Of a stretch of 64,000 bases of DNA, positions 46,710 to 53,310 are shown one piece after another. The notes under the pieces were generated by a model. That model worked only from the letters and a program-made list of their open reading frames with translations. It did no database searches and was not told where the DNA came from. This stretch comes from Pandoraea anhela (lineage in GTDB: Bacteria > Pseudomonadota > Gammaproteobacteria > Burkholderiales > Burkholderiaceae): positions 186,001-250,000 of the forward strand of contig NZ_CABPSB010000007.1 of assembly GCF_902459655.1 (NCBI RefSeq), written 5' to 3'. The translations under genes and the position numbers were made by a program. The number at the start of each line of letters is the position of its first letter. Position 1 is the first letter of the stretch.

Positions 46710-46834
46710 TTTGCGTAATTCCCAAGTGTCCGGGGCAGCAGGGCCGCGCGCCGGTCATGGCGCGCGGTGTGCCCGAAGTGATCTCAAGTCGACATCCGCC
46801 AATCTCGACGTGTCGCCGTCAGACACCATTTAAT

Positions 46835-46849
46835 ATCAGGCAACCTTAC
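46835..46849. promoter_or_regulatory. MarR-type operator, copy 1, before the ech operon
   Basis: ATCAGG-CAA-CCTTAC inside the longer shared stretch ATTTAATATCAGGCAACCTT. Compared with copies at 49544 and 49747 it shows a common core ATCAGG-N3-CCTGAT, suited to the MarR regulator encoded at 49798-50373. Confidence 0.7.
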
Positions 46850-46902
46850 ATTGCAAGCGCGACGTTTTCAGGGGAAACCCTGAACGCGACCGATGCCTGC
46901 GA

Positions 46903-48054
46903 TCAGAACGTGTGGCGCATGCCGAGCATCACGCCGGTCTGGCCTTCGCCTGCGGGCGGCGTGGTGCCGCCGCCACCGCCGCTGACCGAGTAAGCCGCAC
47001 GCGCGCTGTTGAACAGGTAAGCCGCCTGGGCATAGACTGCCGTGCGCACGGAGAGCGAGTAAGTGGCGCGCAGCGTCGTCATGGTGCCGCGCGTGTCGTG
47101 GTCGCTATTGATGATGCGATAGACCTGTCCGTCGATCAGCCACGCCGGCGTGACGTTGTATGCCGCGCCGAGATAGAACAGGTTCGAGTGCGTGTTCGTG
47201 GCGGACGTCGAGACACGACGCCCCAGCCATCCACCGCCGACCTTGAACGCGCCGTACTTGTAGTACGCCCCGAGGGTCGTGCGTGTGTCCTTGTCGTTGC
47301 TGCTGGCGAGGGCGGTCGTCGCCTGCCCGTCGAAGAAGTTCGCCGCCGCATTAGCGCCGCCGCGCTGCGCTTCATACGAGGCCGCGACGCCGAAGTTGCT
47401 GGCGTCGTACTTGAGCATGACCGACCAGTCGCGGCACTGCACCGACTGCCCCGGCACCTGTCCCGCGCACGTGCCCTGTCCCGGTGAATTGCCAGTGCCG
47501 GCGGCGTCGCGTCCGAAGGAATAGCCCACGCCGAACGTCAGGCCTTGCCAGCCGATCTGATACGTCACCGAGTTGTCGGTGCGCGCGTTGGGAATGTAGG
47601 CATCGAACGAGCCCATGCCGTAGATGTCAGGACCGAGAACGTCGGAACCGAGCAACGCGTAGTACGTCATGGTGTACTGACGGCCGAACGACAGCGTGCC
47701 GTAGGGGCCCTTGAGGCCGACGAACGCTTGGCGGCCGAACAGGCGTCCGCCTTGTCCGAGGTCGCCGCCACGAATGTTGAAGCCGCTCTCCAGTTGGAAG
47801 ATGGCGGCGAGGCCGCCGCCGAGATCTTCGACGCCGCGCAGCCCCCAGCGAGACGGCAGCTCGCCGGTCACGCCCGGCATGCGCACGACCGCGCCTTTCG
47901 CACTCGCATGCGAGACGTACTCGATGCCCGTGTCGACGATGCCGTACAGCGTGACGCTCGATTGCGCAGCGGCGAGGCCGGGCGCCGTCATGATGGCCAA
48001 CGCAGCGAGCGGGCAAAGCGATGGGAAGGTGCGACGAGAGTGCGGGAATGCCAT
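46903..48054 (-). CDS. Gram-negative general porin in the hydroxycinnamate locus
   Basis: Outer-membrane porin of 383 residues, a paralogue of the porin at 2241-3377. Signal peptide to GLAAAQ, mature start SSVTLYGIVDTGIEYVSHA, terminal Phe (GMRHTF). GGAGA precedes ATG 48054. It carries a disulfide-capable loop (GTCAGQVPGQSVQCRDW) near residue 190 and a Gly-rich stretch (SGGGGGTTPPAGEGQ) shortly before the last strand. Downstream of the MhpT-like transporter by 123 bases on the same strand, so likely helps uptake of aromatic acids. Confidence 0.93.
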   Translation of the reverse strand: MAFPHSRRTFPSLCPLAALAIMTAPGLAAAQSSVTLYGIVDTGIEYVSHASAKGAVVRMPGVTGELPSRWGLRGVEDLGGGLAAIFQLESGFNIRGGDLGQGGRLFGRQAFVGLKGPYGTLSFGRQYTMTYYALLGSDVLGPDIYGMGSFDAYIPNARTDNSVTYQIGWQGLTFGVGYSFGRDAAGTGNSPGQGTCAGQVPGQSVQCRDWSVMLKYDASNFGVAASYEAQRGGANAAANFFDGQATTALASSNDKDTRTTLGAYYKYGAFKVGGGWLGRRVSTSATNTHSNLFYLGAAYNVTPAWLIDGQVYRIINSDHDTRGTMTTLRATYSLSVRTAVYAQAAYLFNSARAAYSVSGGGGGTTPPAGEGQTGVMLGMRHTF

Positions 48055-48177
48055 GCGTGTCTCCAGGTTATCGATATCGTTATGGGTGTACTGCAAGAAG
48101 AACGCGACGGTGGCAGTTGTCTGCCATCCGTCGCGTGCAAGCGGGCCGACCGCAATGCCACCGGTGAAACCACCGGT

Positions 48178-49443
48178 TCAGTCAGCCGCGCGGGGACGAC
48201 GGATCAGCATGAGCGCTGCCAGTGCAGCGACGACGGTGACGGGAATGCTCGCGCCGATCACCACGGCCGCACTGCTGCCGACGGCGAGCAGCATGCCGGC
48301 GGCGAGCGGACCGACCACCGAGCCGATTCGTCCGACAGCCACGGCCGCGCCGACGCCCGTGCCGCGCATCGCCGTCGGGTAGTAGGCGGCGGCCAGCGCA
48401 TAGAGCACCGACTGACCGCCGATGATGAACATGCCCGCGAAGCATGCCGCCGCGGCAAGCACGCTGAACCCTTGCGCTGCGGCCAGTCCGACGAGCGACG
48501 CGATCATGCCGAGATACATGCCGCCGATCACGAACGACATACGCGCGCGGTCCATCAGATAGCCGAGCCCCAGCACCCCCACCGCACTGCCGACGTTGAA
48601 GAGAATCTGTACCCAGCCGATTTCGCCGCGCGCCAGACCGCGCGAGCCCATCAGCGACGGCAGCCAGTTAAGCAGGAAATACAGCACGATGAGCGTGCAG
48701 AAGTAGGACAGCCAGAGCTGCACCGTGGAGACGCCGCGCCCCTGCGAGAACAGCACCGTCGTCATCGGCGCAGGCGTGGCGCGCCGGCCCTGCAATGCGG
48801 TGGCGGCGAATGCACGCGACTCCGGCAGCAACCATGCGAGCAACGGCAGCAGCAACAGCGGGCCGACGCCGCCGACATAGAAGATGTGACGCCAGTCGGC
48901 TTCGCTCACCGCCAGCATGCCGATGGCCGCCGCAATGCCGCCGCCCAGCGGAATGCCGCAATACATGATGCTCACCGCCGTACCGCGCAATCGCGGCGCG
49001 ACCGCCTCCGACGACAACGCGATCAGGTTGGGCATCGCCCCGCCCAACCCGATGCCCGTGAGCACGCGCACGATCACCAGCATCCAGAAGTCCGATACGA
49101 ACGCCGTGGCGATGGACAGCACGCCGAACATCGCCGCCGAGAGCATGAGCACGCGCTTGCGGCCGATGCTGTCGGCGAGGCGTCCGCCGACCATCGCGCC
49201 GGGCAGCAGCCCGAAGGTGCCGGCCGAGAACGCGATTCCCATCTGCGCGACGCTCAGCCCGAACTCGCGCGCCATGCCGCGCGCCGCCACGCCGACCGAT
49301 TGCAGATCGAGGCCTTCGAGCAACGCGACGGCGAAACACAACGCCAGCGTAAGGGCGACCGGACCGACCGCACTCACCGCACTCCCCGCACCATCCGCCC
49401 CCAATGGCAGCGCCCGAACGCCGCCCTCCCGATTCGATTCCAT
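48178..49443 (-). CDS. MFS aromatic acid transporter, MhpT-like
   Basis: Major-facilitator symporter of 421 residues, 12 helices. Helix 1 carries AVALLEGLDLQSVGVAARGM and loop 2-3 GGRLADSIGRKRVLM, with RVLTGIGLGGAMPNLIALSSEAV; closest in feel to 3-hydroxyphenylpropionate transporters (MhpT), a group also found in ferulate loci. AGGAGACACC precedes the ATG. Two copies of the MarR-type operator lie upstream (49544 and 49747), so it should be induced together with ech-vdh-fcs; likely cargo is a hydroxycinnamate. Confidence 0.92.
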   Translation of the reverse strand: MESNREGGVRALPLGADGAGSAVSAVGPVALTLALCFAVALLEGLDLQSVGVAARGMAREFGLSVAQMGIAFSAGTFGLLPGAMVGGRLADSIGRKRVLMLSAAMFGVLSIATAFVSDFWMLVIVRVLTGIGLGGAMPNLIALSSEAVAPRLRGTAVSIMYCGIPLGGGIAAAIGMLAVSEADWRHIFYVGGVGPLLLLPLLAWLLPESRAFAATALQGRRATPAPMTTVLFSQGRGVSTVQLWLSYFCTLIVLYFLLNWLPSLMGSRGLARGEIGWVQILFNVGSAVGVLGLGYLMDRARMSFVIGGMYLGMIASLVGLAAAQGFSVLAAAACFAGMFIIGGQSVLYALAAAYYPTAMRGTGVGAAVAVGRIGSVVGPLAAGMLLAVGSSAAVVIGASIPVTVVAALAALMLIRRPRAAD

Positions 49444-49543
49444 GGTGTCTCCTGTGATCTTCTTTATGAACGTCGGTCGTCACCCCGCATGCGCAGTCGA
49501 CACCCGCACCGCCTCCCCATTTGCACTCGACGCCCAGCACTTA

Positions 49544-49558
49544 ATCAGGAAACCTGAT
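49544..49558. promoter_or_regulatory. MarR-type operator, copy 2 (most symmetric), before the transporter
   Basis: ATCAGG-AAA-CCTGAT is a perfect inverted repeat in TTAATCAGGAAACCTGATAT, about 100 bases before the transporter ATG. Reads in inverted orientation relative to copies 1 and 3, with the TTAATATCAGG arm on the other side. Confidence 0.75.
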
Positions 49559-49746
49559 ATTAAGGACGAGCATATGACGGGCGCGGCGACACCACGACAG
49601 CGGTGCATTGCTTTCGGTTTACGGGGTCACTGGGATTCGGTCGCGCGATTCTCGTTCGCTCGCGCGCGGCAAGCGACGGGGCGCAATCCGGTTAGTTGCC
49701 GGCAGGCATCGTGCGAAGCCCGCCAGGGCGACGGACTCCATTTAAT

Positions 49747-49761
49747 ATCAAGCAACCTGAC
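49747..49761. promoter_or_regulatory. MarR-type operator, copy 3, between the MarR gene end and the transporter
   Basis: ATCAAG-CAA-CCTGAC within CCATTTAATATCAAGCAACC, nearly identical over about 30 bases to copy 1. It lies 37 bases beyond the end of the minus-strand MarR gene and about 300 bases before the transporter start. The 354-base gap otherwise shows no gene. Confidence 0.65.
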
Positions 49762-49797
49762 AATACAAGCAACCGGCAGGTCGGGACAAACCCGGAG

Positions 49798-50373
49798 TCA
49801 GTCGCGCAGATTGCGCACGAACATTTCGAGATGACGCTGAACGGCGGCGGCGTCTTCGCGCGGTACACCGGCACGCATGCGCGTGTCGATTTCCTTGGCC
49901 ACGGCTTCACATTGCGCGAGCACGCGGCGGCCTTCGTCGGTCAGCTGCAGCAGCACGATACGACCGTGATTGGGATCGGGCTCACGCGTGATCCACTGGT
50001 GCGAGGCCATGATACCGACCACTTCGTTGGCCGACTGCGGCGTGATGAACGAGCGTTGCGCGAGTTGGGCGTTGGAGAGCTTGCCGCGTGCGTCGAGTAC
50101 GGAAAGTGCGGTGAATTGCGCAAGCGTGAGGCCCAGCGGGGCGAGCGCCTCCGACATGTGGCGTCGCAGCAGCCGGTCGAGACTGGCGATGACGTAAGTC
50201 AGGCGCAGCTTGGAACGACGCGGGCGTGCCTCCGACGCGGTATCGGTCGTTCCCTGAGCAGCTTCGGCGCCGGACACCGCCGCGACGTGATCGAGCGCGG
50301 CGGCGGAGGCAGTGGATGCGGCCGAAGCGACAGTCGTGGCGGCAGCCTTCTTTTTCTGGGGGACGACGCTCAT
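49798..50373 (-). CDS. MarR-family regulator of hydroxycinnamate genes (FerC/CouR-like role)
   Basis: Regulator of 191 residues with an Ala/Thr-rich tail of about 50 residues, then the winged helix (LGLTLAQFTALSVLDARGKLSNAQLAQRSFITPQSANEVVGIMASHQWITREPDPNHGRIVLLQLT). Position beside the ferulate transport and degradation genes, and three MarR-type operators in the promoter gaps, suggest it represses them until the CoA thioester of the substrate is made, as for FerC/CouR. The operator-regulator link is inference. Confidence 0.9.
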   Translation of the reverse strand: MSVVPQKKKAAATTVASAASTASAAALDHVAAVSGAEAAQGTTDTASEARPRRSKLRLTYVIASLDRLLRRHMSEALAPLGLTLAQFTALSVLDARGKLSNAQLAQRSFITPQSANEVVGIMASHQWITREPDPNHGRIVLLQLTDEGRRVLAQCEAVAKEIDTRMRAGVPREDAAAVQRHLEMFVRNLRD

Positions 50374-50591
50374 GATGAGAAAGCGAGAATGCGCAGATTT
50401 TCGCGGAATGCGGGAAAGTCAGCAGTGTAACGCCGCCGCCGTGCGGTGGCGACGGTCTGCCTGCGATTCATCCCATCGATGAGCGGTATGCGGGGCATCA
50501 GGGGGCATGAGGTGCGGCACGATCGTCAAGGCGCCTGCGCCCCCCTTGCTCCCCGGCCCCTTTTGGACGCCGCTACGCGCCGTCGCCCGTT

Positions 50592-50957
50592 TTAGCTGGC
50601 GAGCTTGCGGAACGTCTCCAGCACGGCGTCGCCCTTGAACGGCTTGACGATCCAGCCCTTCACGCCGGCGGCCTTGCCGCGCTCCTTCATTGCGGGGCTG
50701 CTCTCCGTGGTGAGCATCACCACATTGACGGACGCATTCGCGAGTTCGCCGCGAATCTTCTCGACCATCGTCAGGCCGTCCATATTCGGCATGTTCACGT
50801 CGCTGATGACGAGACGCACACCGGGGCTGGCCTTGATTTTGGCCAGGCCGTCGCGACCGTCGACGGCCGTGTCCACGTCCAGGCCGTTTTTACGCAGAAA
50901 ACCCGCAACTTCGTCGCGTACGGTGCTCGAATCGTCGACCACGAGAATCTTCGACAT
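50592..50957 (-). CDS. CheY-like single-domain response regulator
   Basis: Receiver-only protein of 121 residues: acidic pair VVDDSS, phospho-acceptor Asp in LVISDVNMPNMDGL, Thr in VMLTTESS and Lys in WIVKPFKGDAV. AAGGA precedes ATG 50957; a longer frame to 51170 would overlap the neighbour. It is the last gene of a five-gene minus-strand unit with a CheA-like kinase, so it is the expected phosphate receiver. Without an output domain it must act by binding a partner such as a flagellar switch or another enzyme. Confidence 0.95.
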   Translation of the reverse strand: MSKILVVDDSSTVRDEVAGFLRKNGLDVDTAVDGRDGLAKIKASPGVRLVISDVNMPNMDGLTMVEKIRGELANASVNVVMLTTESSPAMKERGKAAGVKGWIVKPFKGDAVLETFRKLAS

Positions 50958-51013
50958 GGTGTTGTCCTTGTGTATGAAAGTGAATGTGCAATGGCGGTTG
51001 TCGAGCGGGAATC

Positions 51014-51655
51014 TCAGAACAGTTCCAGCGCCCCGGTCTCGACAGGCCCGGCCGCGCCCTGTGCCGCCTCGCGAAACGCCTCGGGCGACCAGTTCAGACT
51101 GAAAACGAAATGTTGGTGCAGCGTGACGATCTGTGCGCTCACCGGATCGGTCAGGCGGTAGACGAAACACAACTGCGGGTTGTCGGTGCCGAACGTGATG
51201 TACTTCTGCTTGTGATTGATAAGCAGCGGCACTTGCACCTGTGTGCGGTCCACGGCGAGCGGATCGCCCATGTAACGATGCTTGAATGCCCCCCAGACGA
51301 GGTTCGTGAGCTCGCCCAGCATGCCGTTCAGTTCACGAAAGCCGGCCGGCCCTTCGCAACGGCCGGTGTGTTCGAGCAACTGCATGAACGGCACCTGCTC
51401 GGCCTGCATCATCATGTAGCCACGGCACCAGGCGCTCTCGAGCGGAATCAGGCTGAACACTTCGCCGAAAATGATGCGATCGCGCACCACGCTGGGCGAA
51501 TCGCAATGGATGTCGATATCGCCGAACAGGCCGCGAAACACGCCGTCGGTGATGTCGATCATGCCGCGCACGAGGGCGTCGGGATACTCGTGCTCGACGC
51601 TGTCTTCAAGAATCAGAAACGGGCCGACCGACTCGCGGGGGTTGCTTCGGTTCAT
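51014..51655 (-). CDS. CheC/CheX-like protein (first copy)
   Basis: Protein of 213 residues resembling CheX/CheC-type CheY phosphatases. The family's E-x2-N active-site pattern is visible in LNGMLGELTNLVWGAFKHR near residue 115. The rest shows a beta-rich CheX-like core (QVPLLINHKQKYITF) and ends in GALELF. Likely dephosphorylates the CheY encoded 56 bases downstream. A second gene of this type precedes it; the two proteins share the layout and the acidic-aromatic C-terminal ending ELELF/ALELF but little else by eye. Confidence 0.72.
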   Translation of the reverse strand: MNRSNPRESVGPFLILEDSVEHEYPDALVRGMIDITDGVFRGLFGDIDIHCDSPSVVRDRIIFGEVFSLIPLESAWCRGYMMMQAEQVPFMQLLEHTGRCEGPAGFRELNGMLGELTNLVWGAFKHRYMGDPLAVDRTQVQVPLLINHKQKYITFGTDNPQLCFVYRLTDPVSAQIVTLHQHFVFSLNWSPEAFREAAQGAAGPVETGALELF

Positions 51656-51761
51656 TGTCTTAATTTCCTGGGGCGTGGTGTGTAAAGCGCTTGAGCGCGA
51701 TGAGAAAAGCAACGCGCAAAGGTCGGCAACAGGCAGCCGGGGACACCCCGTCGATGCCACC

Positions 51762-52340
51762 TCAAAACAACTCGAGTTCGCCGCCGCTGTCCTGCGCTTC
51801 GCTGATATCGGCGTTGAAGTCCAGCGGTGCATGCGCACAGACACACAGCGTGGCGGCAAGACTCACCGAGTTGTCGAGCGTGATGTCCCACGACGCCAGA
51901 TGGTTCGGCTTGAGTTGCATGAGATGAGGCACGCAGCGCGCGCTCAGCACATAAGGCGTCGACATGCCCAGATCGGGGAAATACCCGAGCAACGCCTGAT
52001 TGATCGCGCCGCAGCACAGGTTGCTGATTTCGAGGAAGGTCTCGCGAAAGGACTTGTCCTGATCGTCGCCCAGGAAGTAGGCCTTCGTGGCGTCGTCTTC
52101 GTCGAAATGCAGCACGAGCAGCATGCGGAAGTCGATACCTGAAATGGTGAGCACCACCACATGTGCGTGGCGAGCGGTCAGTGCGGCGCCGCTTTCCTGC
52201 GGCGACGTGTCGCCCAGCGCGCTCTGGCGCTGTGCGAGCGGCGCGATGTCGCACGGGGTGTCGACCGAACGGGCCAGACGCGTGCGTGCCGCCTTGTGAA
52301 AAATGCGTTCGAAACTGTCGCGTGCGTGAGCGCTGATCAC
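51762..52340 (-). CDS. CheC/CheX-like protein (second copy)
   Basis: Protein of 192 residues with the same pattern: ETFLEISNLCCGAINQALLGYFP carries E-x2-N near residue 105, preceded by a strand-rich part (HVVVLTISGIDFRMLLVLHF) and followed by LDNSVSLAATLCVCAHAPLDF. It ends GGELELF. Two such proteins next to one CheY suggest either a heterodimer or one phosphatase and one binding partner. It lies 106 bases upstream of the other copy in the transcript. Confidence 0.7.
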   Translation of the reverse strand: MISAHARDSFERIFHKAARTRLARSVDTPCDIAPLAQRQSALGDTSPQESGAALTARHAHVVVLTISGIDFRMLLVLHFDEDDATKAYFLGDDQDKSFRETFLEISNLCCGAINQALLGYFPDLGMSTPYVLSARCVPHLMQLKPNHLASWDITLDNSVSLAATLCVCAHAPLDFNADISEAQDSGGELELF

Positions 52341-52395
52341 AACGAAACCTGTTGGCTGACGGATGCTGGATGGCGGATAAAGCGAAGACGACGAC

Positions 52396-53157
52396 TCAAT
52401 GAAGTCGCGAATGCAGTTGCTGCGCCAGCGCCTCGACGCTGGAGAGCGACGCGGCGATCATCTTGCCGCCCGCCTGAATGTCCTGGAATGTCGCGGTGGT
52501 CGTGACGTCGTTGCGATGCAGACTGTCGCGATAGCTTTTCGACAGTTCCTCCGAACGCGTGGCGAGGGCGCGCACTTCGCTTGCGACGATGCCGAAGCCG
52601 CGCCCCGCGGTGCCGGCGCGCGCCGCTTCGATGGACGCGTTGAGCGACACGATCAGCACATGGCGCACGATCGACGCCAGTTCGTGGTTCTTCGCGTGCA
52701 TGTCCTGATTCTGCGTCATCAACGAAATCATCTGTTCGTGCCAGCGCTCGAAGGTCGCCGCGAGGCCACGCAGGCGCGCGGCTTCACCGGCGATGCGCTG
52801 CGCTTCGCTCTGCCACATCGCTTTCGCTTCGAGCACGGCGGCTTCCGACTTGAGCGCGACCTGCAAGTCCTGTTCGGCTTGCGTCAGGCGCGCCTGCAAC
52901 GCGGCGATGGCGGTGTCGTGGGTTCGGGCGAATTCGTCCTTGCCCGCGAGCGCGACACGCTCGCGCTCTAGCGCTTGTTCGAGCGCCTCGTCGTGCGTCT
53001 TCGTCAGCGCACGCCAGTGCGCCGTGGCCTGCGCCATGCGCCAGCGATGCACCACGAATCCCGCCACCCCCGCGCCGACAATGCCGGCGAGCGCACCGGC
53101 CAACAACCATTGCACTGCTTCCATCCCTGCCTCTCCCAGAACGCTTCGAGCGTTCAT
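52396..53157 (-). CDS. Small MCP-like signalling protein with one membrane anchor
   Basis: Protein of 253 residues. A single N-terminal membrane segment (WLLAGALAGIVGAGVAGFVV, about residues 16-36) with no periplasmic domain is followed by a long coiled coil (residues 45-150) and the chemoreceptor hairpin tip (VSLNASIEAARAGTAGRGFGIVASEVRALATRSEELSKSYR). It looks like a chemoreceptor cut down to the cytoplasmic signalling part. ATG 53124 with GGGAGAGG upstream is an alternative start. Placed between the CheA-like kinase and the CheX pair, it may pass signals to or from the kinase, though no CheW gene is nearby. Confidence 0.85.
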   Translation of the reverse strand: MNARSVLGEAGMEAVQWLLAGALAGIVGAGVAGFVVHRWRMAQATAHWRALTKTHDEALEQALERERVALAGKDEFARTHDTAIAALQARLTQAEQDLQVALKSEAAVLEAKAMWQSEAQRIAGEAARLRGLAATFERWHEQMISLMTQNQDMHAKNHELASIVRHVLIVSLNASIEAARAGTAGRGFGIVASEVRALATRSEELSKSYRDSLHRNDVTTTATFQDIQAGGKMIAASLSSVEALAQQLHSRLH

Positions 53158-53310
53158 CGTTCCCCTGGCGTCCGAAACGCCGATACCCCACAGGCCAGCC
53201 GGGCCACGCCAGGCCGCTCCGACCGGATATTGCGCTCCGAACGGCGAGGCGGCGGCAAACCCTTCAGGTCTGCGCCGCCTCGCCCATCGTGCTCGCCGAG
53301 CGCTCAGGCG

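Noticed and set aside
47545-49557. A 670-codon plus-strand open frame across the porin and transporter genes
   Set aside because: Arg/His/Asp-rich shadow of two well-supported minus-strand genes; no motif and no ribosome site.
51236-51250. CACCTGTG near 51240 as another activator half-site
   Set aside because: Lies inside the CheX-like coding region without a second arm or a -24/-12 element.
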